Shown one piece after another: positions 18,844 to 28,941 of a stretch of DNA of 28,941 nucleotides. Below the pieces are notes generated by a model that saw only the letters and a program-made list of their open reading frames with translations, had not been told where the DNA came from and ran no database searches. Source of the stretch: Leucogyrophana mollusca (Eukaryota; Basidiomycota; Agaricomycetes; Boletales); the NCBI GenBank assembly GCA_021014945.1, contig MU266627.1, positions 1 to 28,941 on the forward strand. Direction: 5' to 3'. Within the stretch, counting starts at the first letter, position 1; the number at the start of each line of letters is the position of its first letter. A program made the position numbers and the translations under genes.

Positions 18844-20767
18844 ATGTCGACGTCAACAAGCCCCATCGAGCCTTCAGCCGTGCGTCATGCGTCCCGCCGT
18901 CCGGCGAAGGTTTTCAGAGGGCACACAGATGTGGTCTGGTGCGTTGCGTATTTCCCGGACGGACAGCATGTTGCAAGCACATCCGGCGACAAAAGCGTCA
19001 TCATTTGGGACGTTGGGAGCGGTAGGCAAGACGGGCCACCGCTTCAGCATGCTTCCGCCGTCTTGTGGGTAGCCATATCTCCAGATGGCAGGAGGATTGC
19101 GAGTGGATTGGAGGGGGGCGGATTGGCGATTTGGGATGCATTGACACGGAAAGTGGTTCATGAGATCAAAGGAGTTGGTGTTTGGAGGCTGGCCTATTCC
19201 CCAGATGGACGTTGGATCGCAACCGTGCTGATGGGCCCCGGGGGGGCGGTGTGGTTGTGGGATGCGGACACCGGCGGACCTTTCAGAGAACCGCTGGAAT
19301 CTGATGGGTTCGTCGGTTGTGTGGCATTCTCGCCGGACGGGTCGCGGATTACTGCTGGGCTGTGGGATGGCTCTTTCCAAGTGATCGATATCGCGACTGG
19401 CAAGAGTGTCGTCGGTCCCATAAACGGCCACACGGAGACTGTGTCGTCGGTTGTGTATTCGCCGGATGGACATCTCCTCGTCACCGGGTCATTGGATAAA
19501 AGCATCCGGGTGTGGGATTCCAAAACGGGAATGGAAGTCGGGAAACCAATGCTGGGGCACGAAGACGACGTCTACTGCATTTCGATTAGCGCAGATGGAC
19601 GAAGAATCGCGAGTGCAGGATTGGATAGGACAGTCCGGGTTTGGGATTTGGAGACGCGACTACAGGTTGGAGATTCATTCGACGCGGATGGCTGGGTAGA
19701 TTCTGTTGCGTTCTCCCCCGACGATCGATACATCGTCAGCGACAACACCTACGACGTGTGCTTGTGGGACACGGAATCACTCCCAATCCGAGGCCCGGTG
19801 AGTATCCTCAGTCTGCTTCAACACTCCTGCTAACTCTTCATCTCAGTTTTCCCCGCCTACCGCTAACAACCGAAACCCACCTGTAGGCATCTTTCGCGTG
19901 CATGAGCCCTTCTGCACTGACAACTTGGCCCAGCTTCGAGGTCGTGCACGTTCAGTAACCTCCTCCATCCTCGACGTATGTGCCCCTGCCATTGCTGGCG
20001 TTCGTGATGATGACGCTCTTTCGAATTTAGCTACCTGCCGTGCCCGCACCCGTCGTACCGCATCAAGATGGCAGTAGCCCCTCTGAGTTCGAATCTTTGC
20101 GCCGCTCTTCGTTTGATTCGATACTCGACGTAAGCTCACTTTTCTGTTCCCGTCATTCCTCTCGACGAACAACACTCAATTTTATTGGGGAATTAGCCTC
20201 CCGTGGTCGAGCCAGGAGACCGGCGTCTGAACAAGAAGCGGCCTCACAGCCCTGAGTCAATACACCGGCTCCTCGTAAGGTTTCGTCGAGCTTTTCTGCA
20301 TGGTTATCCTCTCATTCGTGCCTTTGAAGCGACTTACCGGGCCTCACCAGGATCCTCGACGCGAACAAGAAACATCGACTGTTCAGCCCGCCCCATCCGG
20401 TGGTAATCAATCTCGCATCCCGGCGGACCTCCCGGACAGCCCCCCAGATCTACCTCTACCCCTTCACGAACGCGCCAATTCTCCCGCCTCGATAGAGGTA
20501 AGTTTTGGGAGGAAAGCAGCGTCCCTTTGATATCTGCTCGTTCTTCTTCAATGTTGTTTCTAACTCTACACCCCAGCGTTCCCCGCCCACTACTAGCGCC
20601 CGGAATGCACCTGTAAGTTTTGTCTCCGTGTATGCGTATATCATGCTCTGACAAATCCCACAAGATCCAAGATTACACTCATTCCGTAATCCCTCCGATC
20701 CTCGATGTACGTGCCTATGTCCTCGCCGGCTTTCGTGAGGATAACACTCTTTCAAATTCATCAGTAA
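18844..20767 (+). CDS. WD40-repeat protein with rearranged, truncated tail (gene 3)
   Basis: First exon 18844-19797 is again exactly 318 codons with seven WD40 repeats: [62 protein letters not shown] and VCLWDTES. Tail exons 19847-19882, 19934-19975, 20031-20129, 20197-20274 and 20330-20497 align with the other tails in phase 0. Exon 20330-20497 has lost 15 codons, removing the KWSRN..WRDIR basic patch. After it the sequence does not continue with the Gln/Asn-rich exon; it returns to a second, diverged copy of the first tail exons (20577-20612, RSPPTTSARNAP; 20665-20706, ending PPILD). The next acceptor leads straight to TAA at 20765-20767, giving about 485 residues; an alternative acceptor at 20799 would add about 67 residues ending at 21003. 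The conserved CLDAxC/Arg end is absent. An ATG at 18790 is in frame, but 18844 matches genes 2 and 4. Confidence 0.75.
20540..20767 (+). repeat. second, partial copy of the tail start inside gene 3
   Basis: TTCTAACTCTACACCCCAG, exon 20577-20612, a 52-nt intron, exon 20665-20706 and a 58-nt intron align in order with 19815-20030 of the same gene, including intron text (GCTCTGACAA, CCTCGATGTACGTGCC, CTTTCGTGAGGAT, CACTCTTTCAAATT). The copy ends at about 20764. This is a tandem duplication of tail sequence or the remains of a recombination between two tails. Confidence 0.7.
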
Positions 20768-22316
20768 ATTCCTAAAATACTTATCTAACTTTCGACAAGC
20801 CCCCGAGTCCTTTAGCGGCCTTGTTTGCTACTTTTAGGCTTTTCCGCTTTTCATCGCAAGTGGCTAAGTCGACAAGTTACTTAAAAGTAGCACCAAGCAG
20901 ATTCTTTCTAGCAAGTGACCAGGCAAGTACATCCAGTAGTATACAAAAATGTAAGTTACAAAACAAGCAAACCAAGTTATCGTCAATCGTGAATTCCCGC
21001 TGACAAAAAAAACGCGACACTGAGAAAAATCCCAGCTACACAAATCACTATTGTTCTCGCGGCGCTCCGCACATTTCCATTGCGTTTGCCACTTCGCGAG
21101 GCTGGGGCCATTGGAGAAGGCAGAACCAAGAACTTACAAAATTTGTCCACACCCATTCTACTCGTCCTATCCCACCCTTTCGATACCACGCAGGTCGCAC
21201 AGATCACGGTGTTGGCTGGCCGCACAGGGTGTAATATTATTTGGGTCGAGTTCAGTACTGGTGTGATGCAGGGATTAGTCGTCAGCAAGACGGAGAGTGC
21301 AAACTTAGAGAAATTTAGTCAAGTGAGTAAGAACGGTGAAATTAGAGCTCCGCCCAAAACACGACTCAGACTTTCGAATGTCGAAACATTCTCTCTAAAA
21401 ACTTTGACATCTTCACTGTCGGCGCTGCATCTGGTGGATATAAGGGCTGTCGAACAAGGTGAGGCAATGCAACTGTTCGTCTCCCGTTCAATTCACACGT
21501 GGGCTTCAGGTTCCACAGCATTCTCCGATTCCTCGAGTACAACACAATCCTCCCCCTCTGGCACCACCCATAGCTCGAGGATTATTCACTGTCATCAGCA
21601 CCAGGTATGTCACTGGTGAGTGGCACAGCGGAGGTATTTCAACCTGGGCTCGAGCCTCAGGTAGTACAGCACTGGTAGGTCCAAATTCACTTCAAAGTCA
21701 TGAACTTGGCACTCACCTCGACGAATTCAGGACCGGGAAAACACATGCTGATCTGAGGTACGCACATCCATTGTGAGCAGTAATCTTACCTACTAATATG
21801 TTTCTACAGATTCCCAAGAGCTTGAAGGCGGTGCCTCGGCAGCTGAAGCATGTGTTCAGCCTCGCCACGCTAGTGGTATCTTTGTTTCATCTATCGGATA
21901 TCAACTATCACGGTGAGCAGCTCGTCATCTCGGTTTCGAGCATATTTTTTGCACCTTTCTGCCTTCTCGTGCTGCGGTAAGCTATTCATGACTCGGGACA
22001 CCACGATGAGCGCTGCTTCTTCGGTTTTCGTGCACCACTTTTCGACGTTCACTTTTTCACTTGTCATACTCGCCGTCACATCTACATAATTTAAATACAG
22101 CTCGTCTTACTTCAACAAGCTGCCAACAAGTGTGAATTTAAGTGTAAAAAAGCTCAATTAAGTGAAAACAAGGAGACGAATCTACTTGTTTCGACTTGCG
22201 GCAAGTGGCCGCAAGTATGTCAGCAGGTCCCTTGCAGTGTCCTTGATTGCTACTTGTTTGAGGATAAAGTTGCCGCAAGTGACATTAAGGAAATTGGGAA
22301 TTTACTGATGTTGTAG
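20768..22316. other. insertion-like region between WD40 gene 3 and kinase, with AAGT/ACTT-rich ends
   Basis: The two ends (20780-21000 and 22090-22310) are rich in CAAGT/ACTTG words and share CCTTG-TTGCTACTT (20822-20836, 22242-22256) and CGCAAGTGGC. Inverted repeats are seen: GCTACTTTTAG at 20827 against TTAAAAGTAGC at 20881, and a perfect 9-bp stem with 5-nt loop at 22194-22216 (ACTTGCGGC/GCCGCAAGT). The middle holds an open frame at 21080-21619 with no family resemblance, and an exon-like block described separately. No transposase is recognised. A non-autonomous transposable element or two related short elements is an inference. Confidence 0.35.
21810..21976 (+). CDS. exon-like block upstream of the kinase
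   Basis: Bounded by TACTAATATGTTTCTACAG (branch point and acceptor) and GTAAGC, it reads open: IPKSLKAVPRQLKHVFSLAT, then LSDINYHGEQLVISVSSIFF and APFCLLVLR. The amphipathic, helix-like text resembles the N-terminal regions I associate with this kinase family, so it may be an upstream exon of the kinase. However, the phase does not join to the exon at 22317, so a missing exon or a frameshift is needed. Confidence 0.35.
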
Positions 22317-24247
22317 CTACCTGCAGAACAGCAGGGAATCCATCAAGCAATCTCCCGTTTTTGTAACGCACTCAGCAACCCACAATTCTCTGTGTCGCTA
22401 GTGGAGTCTCCCAACGACTGGCTTCGTGCGAACAGCTCGCAGATTCTGCAAGTCCCATCAATCCATGGGAAAGAGCCCGTGGAGATCAATTTGATATATC
22501 CAGTGAACCCGCTATTTTCTTGAAGCGTACAGATATCTAACCGAGAATTGCAGCGTTTGTTTCTGTACACTTTGGAGGTGTTGGACTGTTATGTGCCAAG
22601 GTGGGTCATTTGTTCGGTGTAGCTTGCTGAACTGTATTCTCGATCTATATCACGTTAGCGAGGTGGAGAGTTTGAAGGCAAAGTACATCGAGTGGACCAA
22701 CAACGTTGATGAAACCACCCAACTCATAAACCACGAATCCATCAAGGTCACCCTGGATCGATATCTCACTCGACGCGAAACGGTGAATTGAGAGCGAATG
22801 CTCCGAAAGGAAGATCTAATTCATATGAAACAGGAATTCCAACTGAACGATCCAGCAATTGTTGATAAGATCCTGAAGCTGGACGCGCTTTGCATAGTTG
22901 CTCGGATACTCGCGATGCTCAAAGAGCCGCAACGCCGAACGCTGATACTAGGTCAAATAGGTGCGCAAGCCCAATCGCTGCTTGACCTCATCCAGAAGGT
23001 ATAAGCCGTATAATGGCCTTTATCTTGTGACATTTTCGGCTGATATTCTCGACACAGCTCCTTGATTCCTTCGATCTCGATGAAACTCGTTCGTTCTTAA
23101 TCAAAATACTAGTCGAGCTATCCAAGAGGTCTGGGCTTTATCCTCAGCGTCTGGTCCTCCCGAATATCGATATCCGAGGCAATCAAGTCAATGGCGGAAC
23201 CTTTGGAGATGTCTGGAAGGGCGACCTCAATGGACGCCCTATTGCTGTGAAGAAGATGCGAGTTTTTGGTTCCCGTAGAGTCCGGGCCTTGATGAAGGCT
23301 CGTCGCATTTAATCACTTGCTTCGCCCAGCTTGACCTTGGTGTCACAGGTATACACAAGAGAAGCGGTCCTGTGGGCTCAGCTCTCCAGCCCATATGTGT
23401 TACCGTTCTGTGGCGTGTACCTCACGAATGAGACCTCCCCTCGAGCGTGCCTCGTGTCACCATGGATGGATGACGGAAACCTTCCTCAATACCTTAAAAA
23501 TAACCCACAGGCGGATCGACTACAGCTGGTTCGTGGGTCAGCTGTGCCCTTGGCCTGACGCTGTAATGAACTATATGGCAGATGCTAGACGTCGCGCTCG
23601 GGCTTGACTATCTCCATTCCTTCTCCCTCCCGGTGATTCACGGTGACCTGAAAGGTGTATGTGATCTCCGAGCAAGTCCAACCCACTTTTACTGACACAC
23701 GCTTACAGCCAAACATCCTCATTACATCGGGTCTGAGGGCTTGTATTGCCGATTTTGGATTGTCGACTATAGCAGAGGACTCAAATCTCCACTTCACTGT
23801 GACTGCCACTTCCAATGGACCAGGATCCATCCCGTGGATGGCCCCCGAGTTGTTCGACCACCTCGACTCTGAGCGGAGACGGAAAAGTTGTGCTACTGAT
23901 ATCTATGCGCTTGGCTGTGTGGGTTATGAGGTTGAGTCCAAGTTCATTCAATTGATTTTTTGCTCTCGCTCACGCCGTGCCAGATGTATGCTGGGCGACC
24001 GCCATTCTCCGAGCATCGTTCTCCAATGGGGGCTATCATGGAAAATCTACAACTAATTCGACCAGCCAGCACGGAGCTCGATGATGCGACCTGGGAATTA
24101 ATCGAGAAATGCCGCAAAATAGATCCGGGGTCTCGTCCTAGCGCGAGTAAAGTTGTGCAGCAACTGCAGCTGCGCTGTCACCCAAGTACCCGCGACTTCG
24201 AGCTTGCGCACGCGTCCGTCTGGCATCAGCAGAGGGGCGCCACTTGA
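22317..24247 (+). CDS. TKL-like protein kinase, catalytic part intact, in-frame TGA in N-terminal part
   Basis: Exons 22317-22502, 22554-22600, 22659-22998 (contains TGA at 22789-22791), 23058-23279, 23349-23528, 23582-23656, 23709-23930 and 23984-24247 (TGA stop). Kinase motifs in order: glycine loop NGGTFGDVWKG, Lys in IAVKKM, helix-C Glu in TREAVLW, HGDLKGPN catalytic loop, ADFGLS, MAPEL, DIYALGCVGYE and a C-lobe GRPPF. The Gly after His instead of Arg is usual in mushroom TKL-like kinases. It should phosphorylate Ser/Thr; substrate unknown. The upstream piece (CNALSNPQFSVSLVESPNDW to LTRRETVN) flows in the same frame across the TGA into ERMLRKEDLIHMKQEF, so the TGA probably interrupts a once continuous protein (CGA to TGA is one change). 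Translation could restart at ATG 22798, giving about 387 residues with the whole kinase domain. Exons from 22798 on are all phase 0. The GTCCGG (23280) and GTTCGT (23529) donors are weak. Confidence 0.7.
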
Positions 24248-25120
24248 TGTCTTATTCTGTGTTTGTTCTGGCGGCGCTGTACGGTTTACTGGTCCCGATA
24301 CCTGCATAATCTACACACCTTCGAGTTCTGTCCTCGTGCCCTACTAGTCTACTGCGGGCCCTATGTATCATCAAAACTGGTGCAATATCGGCGGTAGCTT
24401 ATCCTCTAGCTGTGTCTGTACAAGAACATAACCACCACGAGTGGGCGAGACAAGTAGATTGCACGTTGGGCACAGAGCTAGTTTTATCCTGACGTCGCAC
24501 AGGGGTCTTCTGCATACATACACTTGTTTATTACTTACACACTGACATCCGTGTCCTATACGCCCTACCTGCTCGCCTCCAGCTCCCAAGAATACACGCG
24601 TAACTCTCACCAGAGGCCCCGCTATGATAAGCCGGGCTCCATACACACACTCAAATTACTTATCCCCGCCGCCCCCCCCCCCCTTCAGACGAGCCATCGA
24701 CAATCGGTGCGGACAAGATTGCCATCGTGGACACATCAGATCGGATCCTGGCATTCTTCATACTGTTGATCGGTTATTGTCATGCTTGGGGCGGTCCTGC
24801 CAACGACCGCTCTGTGTGTAAGTACGACCCTGCACGCTACCTTTTATGTACGTCGTCGGATAGACGTGTTGAGGACATAGTAGGTCATCTGCGGTGTTAT
24901 GGGGCCGTGTGGGCCGCTAATTATTAAACCTCTTGAGGGTCGCCCGCAAGGACATCCTCCCTCGACTTCTGGTGCCGTTTCGCATTCGTACCCACCACAG
25001 GACCCACTCCTGCCTTGCACTGGCGATGGAGGACTTGTGCTTATCTTGATAACACGTTAACGCGCCAACACCCGCCTTGCTACCCCAAGCCGCCGCACCT
25101 TCCCTCGCTAGTACGTTCGC
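24248..25120. other. 3' flank of kinase; poly-C run; short unassigned ORF
   Basis: No recognised family. A run of 12 C lies at 24672-24683. The ORF 24727-24927 contains a hydrophobic stretch ILAFFILLIGYCHAWGG that could be a membrane helix or signal peptide, but there is no support for expression and nothing matches it in the window. Confidence 0.3.
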
Positions 25121-25235
25121 AGTCCCTCGTCACGACACAGCTCTCATCCGTCTTGGACTCGCAGGTCTCCTCCACCCCGTAGACCTGCCTGCGTCTGCAT
25201 GTTGAAATTGTGGAGTGGTACTCCTGAGAGTAGTC
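25121..25235 (+). pseudogene. relic of unrecognised gene, copy C (short)
   Basis: CGTCACGACACAGCTCTCATCCGT, a GACTCGCAGG-type block and AGACCTGCCTGCGT align with 1731-1803 and 7565-7632. The match ends soon after. The frame is not preserved among the three copies. Confidence 0.35.
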
Positions 25236-25949
25236 CAAAGGAAACTGAAGACGGGACATGAGTAGTGCCAGATGGGCCGAGCAGAGGATCTGAGGACTAA
25301 ACATACCCACGTGAGATTGATTAATGGCGGTGAGGAACTTGCAAAGCACCAAGTTGGTTCCATCCAGTGAGGGAAAAGTAAAGTAAAGCTGCTCCTACCA
25401 AAATAGGTGGAGGAAAGTTAGCGAAGTTAGCACGAAAAGTAACTTTGTGCCCACTCCGCTGAGTCTGCACGACTTGGCTGTACCATCTGCGTGTTTATTT
25501 GAGCGAGCATAGTGACACGGCTCCTTCATGGTGATTGATGGTAAGAATGCCGCTATTCACTGGTGCCCTCTGTCCGGCAGAGGCTTGCCTCGACGGCGGG
25601 CGGACGGGCGACGGTTTGTCACGACTTGCCTCGACTTGCCCGGTCGGAGTTTGGGAACACTTTCTCCCCTCCCTCGAATCATGGTCCAAAAATCTCGACG
25701 ACCGCCCAGGCCCGCGTCGACTCGTCAGCGTCCTTTCCCAAAGACCTTGTCGTGATGACCAGAAAGCGCTGGAGGAGAAGGTATCAGCGATGCGACCAAG
25801 CGACCACGCGCAACATCGTTCCTGCGCGACTCGGCGGGCTTTTGACACCGGTGCGAAAAACATTGCACAGTATGGTGCATAGGCTTTAAGATGGTTACTC
25901 CAGGCCCGCGTAGAGGCACAATTGTTGATCGCGAGTTACTCGTTGGCAC
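25236..25949. other. intergenic, no recognised gene
   Basis: Overlapping open frames of 75-122 codons between 25495 and 25889 on both strands show no family resemblance. No repeat partner in the window was noticed. Confidence 0.3.
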
Positions 25950-26170
25950 GAGCTTGCACAGTCAAACAGCCTTGTCTTTTACTTACCGCCAACCCTTCCC
26001 GAAAGCCTCGACGTCACTGCTCAACGCTTCCAACGCACATGATATCGTTCCAACACAAGGTCTTTCTCCTGCCCTACGGCTCCGATCCTAGTGGATCGGC
26101 GAGGCCGCGTCTTCAGGGACAGTGACGGTATCTCGCCCCGCACCACCGACACGAGGTTTCGTCCAGCTCA
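25950..26170. repeat. duplicated segment, copy 2 (first copy 3460-3700)
   Basis: Aligns with 3470-3665 as described for copy 1; it contains CGGCTCCGATCCTAG and GTATCTCGCCCCGCACCAC. Indels break any common frame. Confidence 0.55.
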
Positions 26171-26329
26171 CTCCACGAAAGGGATCGACGCACTCGTCCA
26201 CAGCTCGCTCATCAGCATGAGTAAGTCTCGTCTTCACACGATCTGACATCTGTCTGACGAAACTATCGCCGACAGCGCTGATTTGGGGGGCGTGCGCTGT
26301 TGGCCGCCTGTGCTTGTTACTCGCATGTC

Positions 26330-27918
26330 CGCACCTCTATCGCAGGTCACATGCAGGTCCCCTTGCCACTAACTCCGGCTTACCGCTCGCCCGGCTCGCA
26401 GTTACGCAGCCCTCGTATAACGTGGAAGGGCAATACACCACCATGTTATTCTCTCCGTGTTCTTGATCGACCTGCAGTGCTGTATGTCTACGTTGCGTCT
26501 CGTGTACAGTGCCCTGCTCATACTCCATCTAATCACTGTCGTTCGTCCCTGAGGCTGGGGTGTCGATGATACAAGTCTATTGTGTTCACGTTGGAGCGCA
26601 TGCTGTTGATGGTGATGGATTATGTACCAGCTTCATTGGGCTCGGCGAAGGTCCGCAAGTGCTGGCTGTGTGCGCGCCTGCGCTGTACGGTGTGAATGGA
26701 TTCGTTCTTAGGGTCATCGTACCGAATTAAGGGCAAGTTTGTGATATAGATGATTGCGCAGACATCCCCGCGTCGTGCAGGGTTACGCTCAGAGTATGAG
26801 TGTTCGGGCTGTGTGGCCGATGATCCATGGCCCGTGCATGTCCCATGTCCGCCGATATCGTGCACCCACGAGATGGGCATGAATCGAGTAGCCGCGTGGC
26901 TATCATAGTGTGGTTTCAAGCGCTTAAAATCTGGACATCTTTTAATCTATATCTCGTTGGTAGTGTGACGGTAGGATTGGTGGGTCGACACGCAGTCGCC
27001 AGGAGGGGTGTCTCCCCCTTCAATGGTTGAGAGTATGTCGCAGACGTCCTTTCTTCTGTTCCCCGGGATACCACACCGCATATGCCCCGAGGGCGATCGA
27101 GGCGCAGTATTCGTATCGACGCTATGTGTGGGCGTAGGTCGGGCAGTTGTAGCGATGCCGTAGCCCACGGGAAAAGATGTCATGAGGGTCGGCTGAGGCA
27201 TTGAGGCAGTCCGAAAGGATTTTTAGGAGGGTAGACAAGCCCACCAGAGCCACGTGACATTCCTCGACGGCTTGAGATATACATTTAGGTGATGTGGGAC
27301 TTGAAACGCGATCTAAATGGGCAGGAAAGAGGACCGAAAGAGCGTAGACGTGGGAAATTGAATGTACAGGACAGCGAACGTGTTGGTTAATGAAGGCGGG
27401 GCGCCCATGTCCCAAGCCTGTGTACGCTGGGACACGACAGCCCTATTTTTGCATCAATGTGCTATGTGTAGGGGTGAAATGACTCCAGTGAGCGCTGGGG
27501 CGCTACCGTTGATGAATGCCGTAGTGACCCGGAGGCCCACTAGAAGCTGAGCATCACGGGGGTCAGTAAGCTGACCGACTGCGGTACTGGAAGACAAAGA
27601 CGAACAAAGCGGGGACATGTGTAGGGTCGCCCCCGCCGCGCTGCTGTCGTTGTTGAAATGCGACATCGCCGTCGAAGAGGACGCCTGCGGCGCCTTAAGG
27701 CATACGTTGCGCCGACAAAACACTAGGACGTCGGTTTGAGCGGGACGAGGGAGTGAGAAAGGCGTGAATGTGGTAAAAGAATATACAGGGCGGTGTATGT
27801 GCTGTTGATGAAGACGATGCACCCATGTCCTAAGCCCGTGTACTCTAAAAACATCAAGCGCTCGCCAATGACATGAGGCGTCGAAGATGTGCACAGCATG
27901 CTCACAGCGTATAGAGGG
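26330..27918. repeat. upstream cassette of WD40 gene 4 (copy of 8880-10266)
   Basis: Aligns with the cassette of gene 2 for over 1.3 kb with indels. It has the same internal duplication: 27355-27425 resembles 27770-27845 (GGCGCCCATGTCCCAAGCCTGTGTA against TGCACCCATGTCCTAAGCCCGTGTA). A - strand frame (27966-27454) keeps its reading frame through two indels relative to 10173-9832 (see findings) but is otherwise unrecognised. I treat the block as promoter or intergenic DNA duplicated with the gene. Confidence 0.65.
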
Positions 27919-27919
27919 C

Positions 27920-27928
27920 ATAAGAGGG
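27920..27928 (+). promoter_or_regulatory. TATA-like box of WD40 gene 4
   Basis: ATAAGAGGG lies 113 bp before the ATG at 28033, in the same context as in genes 2 and 3. Role inferred from conservation. Confidence 0.45.
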
Positions 27929-28032
27929 AGCTCACCTCGAGGTAGCTGTGTCCCGCACGTCACCATCCTCCCTCAACGTCGCCTCGAACGCCTTCACTAA
28001 CCCCCCACCTGACACTCTCGTCTCCTCGCGCC

Positions 28033-28542
28033 ATGTCGACGTTAGCAAGCTCCATCGGGTCTTCAACCGCACTTCATACATCCTGCCGTCCGACAAAGGT
28101 TTTCAAGGGACACACCAATTGGGTCAGGTCCGTTGCGTATTTCCCGGACGGAAGACGTATGGCAAGCGCGTGTGGTGACGGGACTGTCATCATTTGGGAC
28201 ACCGAAAGCGGTAGGCGAGACGGAAAACCGCTTCAGCATAATTCCAGCGTCAGCTGGATAGCCATATCTCCTGGGGGGAGGAGAATTGCGAGTGGAATAG
28301 ACGGTGGGCTGGTGGTTTGGGATGTGCTGACGCGGGAAGTGTTTCACGAGCTCAAAGGAGGTCCTGTTCGTCACCTGGCCTATTCCCCAGATGGACGTTG
28401 GATCGCAACTGTGACGCGGAACATTGAGAGAGTGGTACGGTTGTGGGACGCGGACACCGGCAGACCTGGCAGAGAACCGCTGAAATGTGACGGTGGCGGT
28501 ATCTGCACACCTTTCAGTCAGCACATAACGCAAACAGCGTAG
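28033..28542 (+). pseudogene. WD40-repeat gene truncated after three repeats (gene 4)
   Basis: The start (CGCGCCATGTCGACG) and the first 155 codons match genes 2 and 3: [54 protein letters not shown] and [19 protein letters not shown]. At about 28500-28506 the resemblance stops abruptly inside repeat 4, and after roughly a dozen foreign codons a TAG ends the frame at 28540-28542. Four of seven blades and the whole tail are missing, so a propeller cannot close. The rest of the gene may lie beyond the window if the break is an insertion. Codon text up to the break is intact, which suggests a recent event. Confidence 0.75.
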
Positions 28543-28941
28543 CACCGAGATGTACAAATGCCTGCATATTGCGACTCATCCGATCGCCGGCCGACGTTGT
28601 GTCGCTTGTGTCGGCCAATGTCGTGTTCTACGTGCCAGCCAGGGCCACAAGAAATCTACTAGACCACTATAGTGTATCAGCCAGCTATTAGTAATTTGTG
28701 TCGGCCGGCGTCGCTCAGGATGAGGAGGCTCAGAAAATAAAGTGTATTGAGGGCCATGCACCAGCCATCTGGACGACGTAGCGATGTGGTGGCACTGGCC
28801 TATGTCATATCTTACATCTTGGCCGACCTGTAGGATGAGATGTGGGGGATGTCCTGGCCAGGAGCTCCCCAAGTGTGCCGGCCGGCGCTACGAAGATAAA
28901 GTATGTCGAGGACCATGCACCGGCCATCTGGACAACATAGC
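28507..28941. repeat. tandemly repeated sequence of transposon or satellite type at the end of gene 4
   Basis: Two related units are visible, one from about 28699 and one from about 28874: both start GTG(T/C)CGGCCGGCG, continue with an ATAAAGT-(A/T)TG-GAGG block and contain (G)CCATGCACC(A/G)GCCATCTGG followed by ACGACGTAGC or ACAACATAGC (28752 and 28911). An earlier partial relative lies near 28600 (TGTGTCGGCCAATGTCG). The spacing is 160-175 bp. No coding is recognised. Element boundaries are outside what I can see. Confidence 0.55.

Noticed and set aside
18874..19473. 199-codon - strand ORF
   Set aside because: Antisense shadow of the WD40 exon of gene 3; a similar shadow occurs in gene 4 at 28063-28557.
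24727..24927. Small secreted protein with hydrophobic N-terminal segment
   Set aside because: Only one open frame with a hydrophobic run; no start context, conservation or splice support.
1..28941. tRNA, rRNA or CRISPR features
   Set aside because: No cloverleaf-like A/B box pair, rRNA core sequence or regularly spaced identical repeats were noticed on reading; GGTTCGAGT matches at about 2795 and 13955 belong to P450 sequence.

Overview
The window looks like an accessory, rearranged region of a basidiomycete (mushroom-forming) fungal genome. Genes are cut by many 50-60 nt GT-AG introns with visible CTAAC/CTAAT branch points. The recognisable families are fungal: single-propeller WD40 proteins, a fungal FHA protein, membrane P450s and a TKL-like kinase with an HGDLK catalytic loop. 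A Boletales-like source is my guess from the WD40 style; the sequence does not prove it.

The main theme is one duplicated gene family. Its unit is a WD40 gene: a 954-nt first exon coding seven WD40 repeats, then a multi-exon C-terminal tail. Four copies touch the window on the + strand: (1) the tail of a gene that begins upstream (33-1183); (2) a complete gene (10375-12450); (3) a gene with intact WD40 exon but rearranged, truncated tail (18844-20767); (4) a WD40 exon cut off after three repeats (28033-28542) next to a tandemly repeated sequence of transposon or satellite type. Upstream flanks with a TATA-like box about 110 bp before the ATG and downstream flanks are duplicated as well.

The most unusual gene is at 5238-7350. 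It codes a fungal FHA domain (the Far9/Far10/Vps64/SLMAP-like type) and then runs, open and in frame, into the same C-terminal tail that the WD40 genes carry. Every intron I could place in the tail is phase 0 and every tail exon is a multiple of three, so the tail can be joined to different N-terminal domains or lose and gain exons without breaking frame. Exon gain, loss, replacement and re-entry are all visible between copies.

Other content: two decayed cytochrome P450 genes on the - strand, each downstream of and convergent with a WD40 tail (2345-3145 and 13215-14340); a kinase gene with intact catalytic motifs but an in-frame TGA in its N-terminal part (22317-24247); short relics of an unrecognised gene in three places; repeat-rich flanks, microsatellites, and an AAGT/ACTT-rich stretch between WD40 gene 3 and the kinase. 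I see no rRNA, convincing tRNA, CRISPR array or bacterial operon structure.
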